A stretch of DNA of 64,000 nt from Ancylobacter novellus DSM 506 (GTDB lineage Bacteria > Pseudomonadota > Alphaproteobacteria > Rhizobiales > Xanthobacteraceae), in NCBI RefSeq assembly GCF_000092925.1, contig NC_014217.1:4278001-4342000 (forward strand), read 5' to 3'. A program made the translations under genes and the position numbers. The notes beneath the pieces were generated by a model, which searched no databases, was not told the origin of the DNA, and saw only the letters and a list, made by a program, of their open reading frames with translations. This document shows positions 1 to 8,838 of this stretch, in pieces; the first letter of the stretch is position 1, and each line of letters opens with the position of its first letter.

Positions 1-68
1 TCATAGGCCTCGTCGCGGTCGAGCAGGGCCTGGTAGAGCGTGGAGTGATCGGGCAGGTCGAAGAACAT
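1..68 (-). CDS. Ada-like DNA repair/regulatory protein, N-terminal fragment
   Basis: Partial gene cut by the left edge of the window. The 22 visible codons read MFFDLPDHSTLYQALLDRDE then AY. This resembles the start of alphaproteobacterial Ada/AdaA proteins (methylphosphotriester-DNA cysteine methyltransferase plus AraC-type DNA-binding domain), where a short helix with a D-x-x-L-Y-x-A-L-L-x-R-D pattern precedes the first zinc-binding cysteines. The cysteines themselves lie outside the window, so the call rests on the N-terminal resemblance alone. No clear Shine-Dalgarno sequence precedes the ATG at 66-68. It is transcribed in the same direction as the SDR gene at 316-1080 but separated from it by a dispersed palindrome. 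Confidence 0.5.
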   Translation of the reverse strand, partial: MFFDLPDHSTLYQALLDRDEAY

Positions 69-171
69 GCCCGGAAACTATCACGCCCACCCGGCGCCGC
101 CGCCGCAAATCGGGCGGTTATTGTTTTGCGCGGGACGGCTATCGGCGTTCGGAGGCCCGCCCACAAAGCAC

Positions 172-281
172 CCTCATCCTGAGGTGCGAGCGCAAGCGAG
201 CCTCGAAGGATGCTCGCTATCGCGCACCCGGACGAGCATCCTTCGAGGCCCCGCCAAGAGGCGGGGCACCTCAGGATGAGG
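172..281. repeat. Dispersed intergenic palindrome, family A copy 1
   Basis: A 110-bp nested palindrome. The outer arms at 172-187 and 266-281 are perfect 16-bp reverse complements (CCTCATCCTGAGGTGC). The inner arms at 201-216 and 233-248 are also perfect 16-bp reverse complements (CCTCGAAGGATGCTCG). Two further copies lie at 8692-8797 and 45704-45813, and a rearranged one near 59455-59550. This is the REP-like intergenic element type common in Hyphomicrobiales; it probably forms a large hairpin in RNA. It fills most of the gap between the SDR gene and the Ada-like gene. Confidence 0.85.
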
Positions 282-315
282 TTGTCCGTGTTGGAAGGCT
301 ATCGCGCCAGCCGTC

Positions 316-1080
316 TCAGCTGCGGGTGATCGACAGGCCGCCATCGACCAGATGCGCGGTGCCCGACACGAAGGACGCGTCGTCCGAGGCGAGATAGAGC
401 ACGGAGCGCGCGATCTCCTCCGGCGCGCCGACGCGCTTCAGCGCGTGCATGCCGGCGAGAGTGGCCTGGCTCGCCGCGTCGGGGCTGCGCTCGCGGAACA
501 TCGGCGTGTCGATGGCGCCCGGCAGCACCGCGTTCACCCGCACGCCCTGCGGCCCGTATTCGGCAGCGAGCGCCTGCGTCAGCCCGATCAGCCCGGACTT
601 GGAGGCGGCATAGGCGGCCGTGCCGGGGAAGGCGAGCGTGTAGCCGACGAAGGTCGAGGTGAAGATCACCGAGCCGCCGCCATCCTTAAGCATCTGCGCG
701 ATCTGCTGCTGGGCGCCGAAGAAGGCGCCGGTCAAGTTGATCGCCAGCGCCTCGTTCCAGCCCTCGGCGGAGACGCCGGTGCTGTCGCCGCCCTCGCCGA
801 GAATGCCGGCATTGTTGAAGGCGACGTCGAGCCGACCGTAGCGCTCGACCGCCAGCGCCACCAGCGCCTGCGCATAGTCCTTCGAGCGCACGTCGCCGGC
901 GAGAGCCACCGCCTCGCCGCCGGCGGAGGCGATCTCGGCGACCAGGGCGTCGAGCTCATCCTTGCGGCGCGCGCCCACCACGACCTTCGCGCCCTCGGCG
1001 GCGAAGAGCAGCGCCGTGGCGCGGCCGATGCCGGAGCTGGCGCCGGTGACGATGGCGACTTTTTCCTTGAGGCGGGGCAT
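316..1080 (-). CDS. SDR family oxidoreductase
   Basis: Classical short-chain dehydrogenase/reductase of 254 residues, the usual length for the family. The dinucleotide-binding motif TGASSGIG is near residue 12, the NNAG motif near residue 90, a serine near 142, and the catalytic YAASK about residue 157. The C-terminus ends in a typical G-x-x-x-x-V-D-G-G segment. It should catalyse NAD(P)-dependent oxidation or reduction of a small alcohol or ketone in the cytoplasm; the substrate cannot be read from sequence. GGAGAAG lies 6 bases upstream of the ATG and supports this start. It is divergent from a LysR regulator at 1217-2140 across a 136-bp gap, the usual arrangement for a LysR protein and its target. 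Confidence 0.9.
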   Translation of the reverse strand: MPRLKEKVAIVTGASSGIGRATALLFAAEGAKVVVGARRKDELDALVAEIASAGGEAVALAGDVRSKDYAQALVALAVERYGRLDVAFNNAGILGEGGDSTGVSAEGWNEALAINLTGAFFGAQQQIAQMLKDGGGSVIFTSTFVGYTLAFPGTAAYAASKSGLIGLTQALAAEYGPQGVRVNAVLPGAIDTPMFRERSPDAASQATLAGMHALKRVGAPEEIARSVLYLASDDASFVSGTAHLVDGGLSITRS

Positions 1081-1216
1081 GAGACTTCTCCGTGATGTCC
1101 GTTCCAGCGGCTGCCGGACGATCCGGGGCCGGCCTGTTTCGTCAGGGAGTATGGTGCGGGTCCGGCGTTCGGATTAGTCTGTCAATGATGGATTTCGCGT
1201 ACGGAAAACCCGAACG

Positions 1217-2140
1217 ATGAAACTGGACGGCATCGCGGTCTTCGTCGCCGTCGCCGAGGCCGGCTCGATCAGCGAGGCCGCCCGCCGGCTGCGGATCGCG
1301 AAATCCGTGGCGAGCGACCGGCTCGTCGAGCTGGAGCGCAGCCTGGGCGCCACCCTCGTCCACCGCTCGACCCGCAAGCTGTCGCTCACCGAGGACGGCG
1401 TGGCCTTCCTGGAGCGCGCCTCGGCGGCGCTGCGCGAGCTCGATGCCGCCGCTGCCGATCTCGCCGAACGGCGCGGCACGCTGGCCGGGCCACTGCGGCT
1501 CTCCGCGCCGGTGAGCTTCACCCGGCTGCATCTGGGGCCGGCGCTCTATCCGTTCCTGCGCGCCCATCCGAGCATCGAGCTGACGCTCGACCTCGATGAT
1601 CGCCGCATCGACGCGCAGGCGGAAGGCTATGACGGGGTGATCCGGCACGGGCCGATGCACGACAGCCGGCTGGTCGCCTGGCGCCTCGCCCGCAGCCGGC
1701 GCCTGCTGGTCGCGGCGCCGGACTATCTCGCCCGGCATGGCTCGCCGGACAGTCTCGCCGCGCTCAACGGCCATCGCGGCATCTTCTACACCCATCGCGG
1801 CATCGCCGACTGGCGCTTCGTGATGCCGGGAAGGACGGTGCAGGTGCGCGCTCAGGTCGGACTGCGCGTTAACAATGGCGAGGTGATGCGCGACGCGGCC
1901 GTCGCCGGTCTCGGCATCGCCCTGCTGCCGATGTTCCTTGCTGGCGCGGCGATTAGGGCCGGCAGCCTCCAGGTGGTGGAGGTCGGCGCCGTCACCGAGG
2001 AGGAGTTCATCTATATCGCCCATCCCGAAGGGCGCCGGCCTTCGGCCAAGCTGCGCACGCTGGCCGATTGCCTGCGCGCGGCCTTCGGCAACCCGCCCTA
2101 TTGGGAGAGCGGGCTCGGGGCGCCCTCTCCGGCCGCCTGA
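1217..2140 (+). CDS. LysR family transcriptional regulator
   Basis: A 307-residue LysR-type regulator. The N-terminal winged helix-turn-helix covers residues 1-60 (F-V-A-V-A-E-A-G-S-I-S-E-A-A-R-R-L), followed by the periplasmic-binding-protein-like effector domain from about residue 90 (LRLSAPVSF, the usual domain start) to about 290. It belongs to the CrgA-like group, where the effector domain ends in a short PSAKLRTLADCLR-like helix. It is divergent from the SDR gene at 316-1080 and most likely controls it and itself. The effector is unknown. Its stop lies 14 bp from the convergent phaZ stop. Confidence 0.9.
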   Translation: MKLDGIAVFVAVAEAGSISEAARRLRIAKSVASDRLVELERSLGATLVHRSTRKLSLTEDGVAFLERASAALRELDAAAADLAERRGTLAGPLRLSAPVSFTRLHLGPALYPFLRAHPSIELTLDLDDRRIDAQAEGYDGVIRHGPMHDSRLVAWRLARSRRLLVAAPDYLARHGSPDSLAALNGHRGIFYTHRGIADWRFVMPGRTVQVRAQVGLRVNNGEVMRDAAVAGLGIALLPMFLAGAAIRAGSLQVVEVGAVTEEEFIYIAHPEGRRPSAKLRTLADCLRAAFGNPPYWESGLGAPSPAA

Positions 2141-2154
2141 CCCGGCGGGGCCTC

Positions 2155-3507
2155 TCACCCCGCCCGGTTGTGCCCCTTCGTCGGCCAGTTGTGCGAGAGC
2201 ACGAAGTCGGAGATGCGCGGGGCGATCTCGGAGCGGAAGCGCGAGCCGTTGAACACGCCGTAATGCCCGACGGTGGGCTGGAGGTAGTGCACTTTCATGT
2301 CGTCGGCGAGCCCGGAGCACAGCGTCTGCGCCGCCCGTGTCTGGCCGACGCCGGAAATGTCGTCGTTCTCGCCTTCGATGGTCAGCAGCGCCACATTCTT
2401 GATCTTCGACGGGTCGACCTTCTCGCCGCGATGGGTCATCTCGCCCCTGGGCAGCGCATGGTCGATGAACACGGCCTGCAAGGTCTGGAGATAGTACTCG
2501 GCCGGCAGGTCCATCACCGAGAGATACTCGTCGTAGAACTCGCGGTGCTTGGCGGCGGAATCGCCGTCGCCCTTCACCAGGTGCCCGAACATCTCGGCAT
2601 GCGCCTTCAGATGGCGCTCGAGATTCATCGACACGAAGCCGTGCAGCTGCAGGAAGCCGGGATAGACCTGCCGCATCACGCCGGGATGCGGCCAGGGCAC
2701 GGTGGTGATGACGTTGCGGCGGAACCAGTCGAGCCCGCGCGCCATGGCGAAATCGTTCACCGCCGTCGGGCTCTCGCGGGTGTCGATCGGCCCGCCCATC
2801 AGCACCATGGAGGCGGGAACGTCGGGATCGCCCATCTCCTCCATGCGCGCCACGGCGGCGAGCACCGGCACCGCCGGCTGGCACACGGCGAGCGCATGCA
2901 CGCCGCCGCCGAGATGGCGGAAGATGTCGATGAGGTAGTCGATATAGTCGTCGAGGTCGAAGCGGCCCTCGGCGATAGGGACTTCCCGCGCGTCCACCCA
3001 GTCGGTGATGTAGATGTCGTGGTTGGGCAGCAGCGTCTGCACCGTGCCACGCAGCAGCGTCGCATAGTGCCCCGACAGCGGCGCCACGATCAGCATGCGC
3101 GGCTGCGGCCGGCGCGGCTTTTGCGGGAAGTCGCGTACAAAATGCAGCAGCCGGCAGAAGGGGCGCTCCCACACCGTCTCGATATGAACGGGCACATGGG
3201 TGGCGCCGATCACCGTCTCGTCGATGCCCCATTCCGGCTTGCCGTAGCGCCGCGTGGTGCGCTCGAACATCTCAAGCGCCGCCGACATCGATTTGCCGAA
3301 GCGGGTGTGGCTGAGCGGATTGACCGGGTTGCGGTAGAACAGCCGGCCGGCATCGGCCATGACGCGCAGGGGGTCGAGGGCCGCGTGGCCCATCTCGAAC
3401 ATCCAGTAGAGCGGCTTCGACAGGGCCGAAGCCGTCTCCAGCTCCGCCTCGGGCGCGTGTGCCGCTTCCGCAGCGTCGGGCACGTCTCCAAAAACGCCGA
3501 TCGCCAT
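2155..3507 (-). CDS. phaZ: Intracellular polyhydroxyalkanoate depolymerase
   Basis: About 450 residues, matching intracellular PHB depolymerases that mobilise native granules into 3-hydroxybutyrate oligomers. The catalytic nucleophile is the cysteine of the lipase-box-like A-V-C-Q-P motif, as in the PhaZ1 type, not a Ser. The acid is in the GENDDIS segment and the His in VGHYGVFNG near the C-terminus. The N-terminus carries the family's WMFEMGHAALDPLR segment. I chose the ATG at 3505-3507, preceded by GGACGGAGAC; an in-frame start 17 codons upstream is possible but has no good ribosome site. It indicates that the host stores PHA. It stands alone, convergent with the LysR gene. Confidence 0.9.
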   Translation of the reverse strand: MAIGVFGDVPDAAEAAHAPEAELETASALSKPLYWMFEMGHAALDPLRVMADAGRLFYRNPVNPLSHTRFGKSMSAALEMFERTTRRYGKPEWGIDETVIGATHVPVHIETVWERPFCRLLHFVRDFPQKPRRPQPRMLIVAPLSGHYATLLRGTVQTLLPNHDIYITDWVDAREVPIAEGRFDLDDYIDYLIDIFRHLGGGVHALAVCQPAVPVLAAVARMEEMGDPDVPASMVLMGGPIDTRESPTAVNDFAMARGLDWFRRNVITTVPWPHPGVMRQVYPGFLQLHGFVSMNLERHLKAHAEMFGHLVKGDGDSAAKHREFYDEYLSVMDLPAEYYLQTLQAVFIDHALPRGEMTHRGEKVDPSKIKNVALLTIEGENDDISGVGQTRAAQTLCSGLADDMKVHYLQPTVGHYGVFNGSRFRSEIAPRISDFVLSHNWPTKGHNRAG

Positions 3508-3664
3508 GATGTCTCCGTCCTCAGATCCGCCCGAAAGGCCCGAAACCGGACGGCTCACGGCGGGCGGCGGTTCTTGTGCGTTGCAGCATAAATAGGCTCT
3601 TTCCCGACCGCGTCAACGAATCGGCGCTCTCGCCCTTTGGTCGTATCTGCCGCTATAGAAGCCG

Positions 3665-5062
3665 ATGACCTCGGGGACGGACGGTAACATGTCGCTCTCG
3701 CTCGACCATCCGATCGGCGAACGTTTTTTCGGGCTGCGGCTCGACACGCTCATCCGCCTGCGCTGGCTGGCGATTTCCGGACAGACGCTGGCCATCGTGG
3801 TGGTGCAGTGGCTGCTGGGCTTCTCGCTGCCGATCGGCGCGTGCCTGGCGGTGGTCGCGCTCTCGGCCTGGCTGAATCTCGCGCTGCGCCTGCGCAATCC
3901 CGGCGCCAGGCGGCTCTCCGACGTCGAGGCGGCGTGGCTCTTGGCCTACGACATCCTCCAGCTCGCCGCGCTTTTGTTCCTCACCGGCGGCCTCGCCAAC
4001 CCCTTCGCGCTGCTGTTCCTCGCCCCGGTGCTGATCTCGGCGACGGCGCTGTCGCCGCGCACGACCATCCTGCTCGGCGTGCTGGCGGGGCTGTGCGCGG
4101 CGCTGGTCGGGCTGTGGCAGATGCCGCTGCCCTGGGCGGCGGAAGGGGTTCTCGGCAGCGCGCCGGAACTGCCGCCGCTCTACCTTGCCGCCATCTGGTC
4201 CGCGCTCGCCATCGCCATCGCCTTCATCGGCGTGCATGCCTGGCGGGTGGCGGAGGAGACGCGCGAGCTCTCCGAGGCGCTCGCCGCCACCGAGCTGGTG
4301 CTGGCGCGCGAGCAGCACCTCTCGGCGCTGGACGGGCTCGCCGCCGCCGCGGCGCATGAGCTCGGCACGCCGCTCGCCACCATCACCGTGGTGGCGAAGG
4401 AGCTGGTGCGCTCGCTCCCGCCCGACAGCCCGGTGGGCGAGGACATCCGCCTCGTCAGCGAGCAGGCCGAGCGCTGCCGCGCCATCCTGCGCACGCTGAC
4501 CTCGCTCGGCGCCGGCGACGCGCCCTTCGACCGCATGCCGATCTCGCACATATTGGAGGACGTGGTCTCCCCGCACCGGCATTTCGGCATCGCCATCGCG
4601 GTGACGCTGCCCGCCCGCGCCGAGGAGGAGCCGATCATCGCCCGCAATCCGGGCCTGCTCTACGGCCTCGGCAACATCGTCGAGAACGCCGTCGACTTCG
4701 CCGCCAGCCGCGTCGACATCGTCGCCAGCTGGACCGGCGAGGACATCACCGTGACCATCACCGATGACGGCCCCGGCTTCCCGCCCGAGCTGCTCGACCA
4801 GATCGGCGCGCCCTACGTGACCAGCCGCGGCCGCAACCGCTGGCGGCGCGAGACGGAGGCCGAGGGCGAGGACGGCCAGCAGGGGCTCGGCCTCGGCGTG
4901 TTCATCGCCAAGACGCTGCTGGAGCGCTCCGGCGCCGAGCTCGGCTTTGTCAACCGCCCGCCGCCCGCCCACGGCGCCTCGGTGAACATACGCTGGCCGC
5001 GCCGGCTGATCGACATCTCCGGCGAGCGCGAGGCCGAGGGGGAGCCCGCCACGAAGGCGTGA
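3665..5062 (+). CDS. regB: Redox-sensing histidine kinase RegB/PrrB/ActS
   Basis: A 465-residue membrane sensor kinase. About six hydrophobic segments occupy residues 30-195. The quinone-associated heptapeptide GGLANPF at residues 108-114 is diagnostic of RegB. The H-box HELGTP carries the phosphoacceptor His231. A cysteine in E-R-C-R-A-I-L-R (Cys271) corresponds to the redox-active cysteine of RegB. N, G1 (TDDGPGFP) and G2 (GLGLGVFIAKTLL) boxes form the ATP site. It phosphorylates RegA in response to quinone and thiol redox state. An alternative ATG at 3689 has a GGACGG site. The partner regA follows 140 bp downstream on the same strand, the ActSR layout of rhizobia, without the senC gene found beside regA in Rhodobacter. 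Confidence 0.93.
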   Translation: MTSGTDGNMSLSLDHPIGERFFGLRLDTLIRLRWLAISGQTLAIVVVQWLLGFSLPIGACLAVVALSAWLNLALRLRNPGARRLSDVEAAWLLAYDILQLAALLFLTGGLANPFALLFLAPVLISATALSPRTTILLGVLAGLCAALVGLWQMPLPWAAEGVLGSAPELPPLYLAAIWSALAIAIAFIGVHAWRVAEETRELSEALAATELVLAREQHLSALDGLAAAAAHELGTPLATITVVAKELVRSLPPDSPVGEDIRLVSEQAERCRAILRTLTSLGAGDAPFDRMPISHILEDVVSPHRHFGIAIAVTLPARAEEEPIIARNPGLLYGLGNIVENAVDFAASRVDIVASWTGEDITVTITDDGPGFPPELLDQIGAPYVTSRGRNRWRRETEAEGEDGQQGLGLGVFIAKTLLERSGAELGFVNRPPPAHGASVNIRWPRRLIDISGEREAEGEPATKA

Positions 5063-5202
5063 GCGCAAAGGCTCTGCGACAATTTTGCGCTTGTCGGCGT
5101 GCGGGAGTATAAGCGGACCGAAAACAGAACAGGCGTAAGCCGCTTTTCGCCCCGCCGCGGCAGGCAACCGGCATCCGGCCGGCATTTTGGGAATAGTTGG
5201 AG

Positions 5203-5751
5203 ATGCTTGACACGACCTCGGACCTGCAGGACCGCTCGCTGCTGATCGTCGATGACGACCGGCCCTTCCTGCAGCGCCTCGCCCGCGCCATGGAGACGCG
5301 CGGCTTCACCGTCACCACCGCCGAGACGGTGGCCGACGGCCTCGCCAGCCTCGAGGGCAGCGCCCCGGCCTATGCCGTGGTCGACATGCGCCTCGGCGAC
5401 GGCAACGGCCTCGACGTGATCTCGGCGCTGAAGCGCCGCCGCCCCGAAGCGCGCGGCGTCATCCTCACCGGCTACGGCAACATCGCCACCGCGGTGACGG
5501 CGGTGAAGATGGGCGCGGTCGACTATCTGGCCAAGCCCGCCGACGCCGACGACATCTGCGCCGCGCTGAACGTGCAGGGCGACTACAAGCCCCAGCTCCC
5601 CGAGAACCCGATGTCGGCCGACCGGGTGCGCTGGGAGCACATCCAGCGGGTCTACGAGCTGTGCGGGCGCAACGTGTCGGAGACCGCGCGCCGGCTCTCC
5701 ATGCACCGCCGCACCCTGCAGCGCATCCTCGCCAAGCGCGCCCCGCGCTGA
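5203..5751 (+). CDS. regA: Redox response regulator RegA/PrrA/ActR
   Basis: About 182 residues. The receiver domain has the acidic pocket D17-D18-D19, phosphoacceptor Asp61 in VVDMRLGDG, and a Lys in the KPAD motif. The C-terminal Fis-like helix-turn-helix (G-R-N-V-S-E-T-A-R-R-L-S-M-H-R-R-T-L-Q-R) is the near-invariant RegA DNA-binding domain. It is the global regulator of respiration, carbon fixation and hydrogen or nitrogen metabolism in alphaproteobacteria. Either the ATG at 5203 or the in-frame TTG at 5197 could be the start; GGGA at 5189-5192 serves either. The 140-bp gap after regB suggests its own promoter, and it contains a GCGACAATTTTGCGC stretch loosely resembling RegA sites (weak). 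Confidence 0.93.
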   Translation: MLDTTSDLQDRSLLIVDDDRPFLQRLARAMETRGFTVTTAETVADGLASLEGSAPAYAVVDMRLGDGNGLDVISALKRRRPEARGVILTGYGNIATAVTAVKMGAVDYLAKPADADDICAALNVQGDYKPQLPENPMSADRVRWEHIQRVYELCGRNVSETARRLSMHRRTLQRILAKRAPR

Positions 5752-5760
5752 CGCTCCGAT

Positions 5761-5817
5761 GCCCGGGCTTGCCCCCGGGCAGCCCCACGGCCCTTTCTCC
5801 CCGGATGAGGTCCGGGG
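5761..5817. repeat. Two short hairpins after regA, degenerate family B repeat
   Basis: GCCCGGG at 5761-5767 pairs with CCCGGGC at 5774-5780, and CCCCGGA at 5799-5805 pairs with TCCGGGG at 5811-5817. The sequence resembles the family B palindrome (19590-19682 and others) but is shorter. It may end the regA transcript, though no T-run follows. The rest of the 175-bp gap to the ATPase gene contains no obvious promoter. Confidence 0.55.
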
Positions 5818-5926
5818 ATGAGGACGCGCGGCCGTCCGCGAAGGGCAAGGTAGGAAAAATCCGGTAGGCACCTCTTTCTCGTGTCCTTACCCTGCGTTCG
5901 TCACGAGATGCGAGCGCCCCGGATCG

Positions 5927-8647
5927 ATGAACACCGCCGCCGTCCCGCCCACGCTCGGTCCGAACGCCCCCTCTACGCCGTCGCCCGGCTGGCACGCGCT
6001 CCCGCATGAGGAGGTCGCCGGCCGGCTCGGCGTCTCCCCCGCCGGCCTCTCCGTCGAGGAGGCGCAGGCCCGCCTCGCCGAGCACGGGCCGAACGCGCTG
6101 CCCGAGCCGCCCGGCCGCCACCCGCTGCTGCGTTTCATCGCCCAGTTCAACAGCGCGCTGATCTATTTCCTGCTCGCCGGCGCGCTGGCGGCGCTGCTGC
6201 TCGGCCATCACGTCGATGCCGGCGTCATCGTCGCCGTGGTGCTCATCAACGCCATCGTCGGCTTCGTGCAGGAGGGCAAGGCCGAGCAGGCGCTGCGCGC
6301 CATCGGCGGCATGATCGCCCCGCACGCCAATGTGCTGCGCGGCAGCCAGCGGGTCAGCGTGCACGCCCGCGATCTCGTGCCCGGCGACATCGTGCTGCTG
6401 GAGCCGGGCGACCGCGTGCCCGCCGACACGCGGCTCATGCGCGCCCGCGGCATGCTGGTGGACGAGGCCATCCTCACCGGCGAATCCGTCGCATCAGCCA
6501 AGCGCGAGGAACCGGCGCCGGCCGAGGCCCCGCTCGGCGACCGCCATTCCATGGCCTTCTCCGGCACCACCATCGCCACCGGGCAGGGCGCCGGCATCGT
6601 CGTCTCCACCGGCGCGCGGACCGAGATCGGCCGCATCGGCAAGCTGATCGCCGAGGTCGAGCCGCTGGCGACGCCGCTGCTGCGCCAGGTCGACGCCTTC
6701 GCGCAGCGCTTCACCTGGCTCGCCATCGGCGGCGCGGTGGCGCTGTTCCTCTTCGCCGTGACGCTGCGCGGCTATAGCTGGACCGACGCGCTGATCGCGG
6801 TGGTCGCGCTGGCGGTCGGCGTGGTGCCGGAGGGCCTGCCGGCGGTCATCACCATCACGCTGGCGATCGGCGTCCGCCGCATGGCGCGGCGCAACGCGGT
6901 GATCCGCCGCCTGCCGGCGGTGGAGACGCTGGGTGCCACCTCGGTGATCTGCTCGGACAAGACCGGCACGCTCACCCGCAACGAGATGACCGCCCGCCGG
7001 CTGTTCATCCCCGAGGGCGCCGCGCCGGCGGAGATCGCGGTGTCCGGCACGGGCTACGTGCCGGAGGGCGAATTGAGCTGGCCGGAGCCCGGCGATCCGG
7101 CGCTGGCGGCCGGCAAGCTGCTGCACTGCGCGCTGCTGTGCAACGACGCGCATCTGAACGTCGATGGCGGCCATTGGCGGGTCGAGGGCGACCCGATGGA
7201 AGGCGCGCTGGTGGCGCTGGCGGTGAAGGCGGGCCTCAGCCCCGTCATCGAGCGCGGCGACTTCACGCGGCAGGACGAGATTCCCTTCGACGCCGCCTAC
7301 CGCTTCATGGCGAGCCTGCATCGCCATCCCCAAGGCGGGGCGGTGATCTTCGTCAAGGGGGCGCCGGAGGCGGTGCTGGCCATGTGCGACACGCCCGGCG
7401 AGGGCTGGGACCCCGCGCTCGCCCGCACCGCGGCGGAGGGCGAGCGGGTGCTCGGCTTCGCCATGAAGCGGCTCGAAGACATGCCTGAGCGCCTTCGACT
7501 GGACGATGTCCGGGACGGCTTCGCCTTCCTCGGCCTCGTCGGCTTCATCGATCCGCCGCGCCCGGAGGCGCTGGCAGCGATCGCCGAGTGCCGCACCGCC
7601 GGCATAGGCGTGAAGATGATCACCGGCGACCACGGCGCCACCGCGCAGGCCATCGCCCGCCAGCTCGGCCTCGCCGAGGACCCGCAGGTCATCACCGGCG
7701 CCGACGTCGATGCCGTCTCGGACGAGGATCTCGTCGCCATCGCCCGCGACACCGCCGTGTTCGCCCGCACCAGCCCGGAGAACAAGCTGCGCATCGTGCG
7801 CGCGCTGCAATCCACCGGGCAGGTGGTGGCGATGACCGGCGACGGGGTGAACGACGCGCCCTCGCTCAAGCAGGCGGATGTCGGCATCGCCATGGGCCGC
7901 AAGGGCACGGAGGCCGCCAAGCAGGCCGCCGAGGTGGTGCTGCTCGACGACAATTTCGCCTCCATCGTCGCGGCGGTGAAGGAAGGGCGCACCGTCTACG
8001 ACAATATCCGCAAGATGATCGCCTGGACCCTGCCGACCAATGGCGGCGAGGTGCTCTCGGTCATCGCCGCCATCGCCTTCGGCTCGATCATGCCGATGTC
8101 GCCGGCGCACATCCTCTGGATCAACCTTGCCACCAGCGTCACGCTCGGCCTCGCGCTCGCCTTCGAGCCGACCGAGCCCGGCGTCATGGACCGCCCGCCG
8201 CGCCCGGCCAAGGCCGGGCTGCTGTCGCGCTTCATGGTCTGGCGGATCGTCGTCGTCTCCGTGCTGTTCATGCTGGCGACCTTCGCCATGTTCGAACTGT
8301 CCATCGCGCGGGGGCAGGGCGTCGAGATGGCGCGCACTATCGTGGTCAACACGCTGGTGGTGCTGGAGATCTTCTATTTGTTCAACGTTCGCTTCATGCA
8401 CATGACCTCGATCACCTGGCGCGGCGTGCTCGGCACGCCGGCGGTGCTGATGGCGCTGGCGGGCGTCACCCTCGGGCAGTTCGCCTTCACCTATCTGCCG
8501 GTGATGCAGGCGATCTTCGACACCCGGCCGGTCGCCTTGCTCGACGGGTTGATGATCGTCGGCGTCGGCGTGCTGCTGATGGTGGTGCTGGAGGTGGAGA
8601 AGGCGCTGCTCCGGCACCTCGGCGTGTTCACGTCGGAAGAGATGTGA
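5927..8647 (+). CDS. P-type cation-transporting ATPase (P2 type)
   Basis: A 906-residue P-type ATPase of the Ca2+/Na+ ATPase-like P2 group. In order: an N-terminal cation-ATPase domain, TM1-2 (residues 60-105), an actuator domain with TGES, TM3-4 with the ion-site motif VPEGLP, the phosphorylation motif S-D-K-T-G-T-L-T with Asp344, a nucleotide-binding domain with KGAPE, the hinge TGDGVNDAP, and six C-terminal membrane segments ending in the Cation_ATPase_C domain. The absence of N-terminal metal-binding CXXC repeats and of a CPC motif argues against a copper or zinc pump. It would export Ca2+, Mn2+, Na+ or a similar cation from the cytoplasm. It is monocistronic, flanked by repeats; the ion cannot be assigned from sequence. 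Confidence 0.9.
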   Translation: MNTAAVPPTLGPNAPSTPSPGWHALPHEEVAGRLGVSPAGLSVEEAQARLAEHGPNALPEPPGRHPLLRFIAQFNSALIYFLLAGALAALLLGHHVDAGVIVAVVLINAIVGFVQEGKAEQALRAIGGMIAPHANVLRGSQRVSVHARDLVPGDIVLLEPGDRVPADTRLMRARGMLVDEAILTGESVASAKREEPAPAEAPLGDRHSMAFSGTTIATGQGAGIVVSTGARTEIGRIGKLIAEVEPLATPLLRQVDAFAQRFTWLAIGGAVALFLFAVTLRGYSWTDALIAVVALAVGVVPEGLPAVITITLAIGVRRMARRNAVIRRLPAVETLGATSVICSDKTGTLTRNEMTARRLFIPEGAAPAEIAVSGTGYVPEGELSWPEPGDPALAAGKLLHCALLCNDAHLNVDGGHWRVEGDPMEGALVALAVKAGLSPVIERGDFTRQDEIPFDAAYRFMASLHRHPQGGAVIFVKGAPEAVLAMCDTPGEGWDPALARTAAEGERVLGFAMKRLEDMPERLRLDDVRDGFAFLGLVGFIDPPRPEALAAIAECRTAGIGVKMITGDHGATAQAIARQLGLAEDPQVITGADVDAVSDEDLVAIARDTAVFARTSPENKLRIVRALQSTGQVVAMTGDGVNDAPSLKQADVGIAMGRKGTEAAKQAAEVVLLDDNFASIVAAVKEGRTVYDNIRKMIAWTLPTNGGEVLSVIAAIAFGSIMPMSPAHILWINLATSVTLGLALAFEPTEPGVMDRPPRPAKAGLLSRFMVWRIVVVSVLFMLATFAMFELSIARGQGVEMARTIVVNTLVVLEIFYLFNVRFMHMTSITWRGVLGTPAVLMALAGVTLGQFAFTYLPVMQAIFDTRPVALLDGLMIVGVGVLLMVVLEVEKALLRHLGVFTSEEM

Positions 8648-8691
8648 GGCTGCTGAAGGCTCCCCCGAGGATGTCTATCTACCCAAGACGA

Positions 8692-8797
8692 CGTCATCCT
8701 GAGGTGCTGGCCGAAGGCCAGCCTCGAAGGATGCTCGTTCGGGTGCACCGTGCCGACCATCCTTCGAGGCTCGCTGCGCTCGCACCTCAGGATGACG
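8692..8797. repeat. Dispersed intergenic palindrome, family A copy 2
   Basis: Outer arms at 8692-8707 and 8782-8797 are perfect 16-bp reverse complements. Inner arms (GCCTCGAAGGATG and CATCCTTCGAGGC) match copy 1. It lies between the ATPase gene and the convergent modE-like gene, where it could end both transcripts. Confidence 0.85.
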
Positions 8798-8838
8798 GTG
8801 TGACTTCAGGAAAAGCACAGCGGAACGAACTGCTCCCT

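Noticed and set aside
172..281. Possible insertion sequence ends or CRISPR-like repeats
   Set aside because: No transposase, no target-site duplication and no regular spacing; the arms match dispersed intergenic palindromes found elsewhere in the window.
1142..3232. A 696-codon open frame on the minus strand, antisense to lysR and overlapping phaZ
   Set aside because: Arginine- and alanine-rich translation with no domain; a frame shadow produced by G+C-rich third positions of the real genes.
6494..8617. A 707-codon minus-strand open frame inside the P-type ATPase gene
   Set aside because: His/Asp/Arg-rich reading antisense to a fully conserved ATPase, with no start signals.
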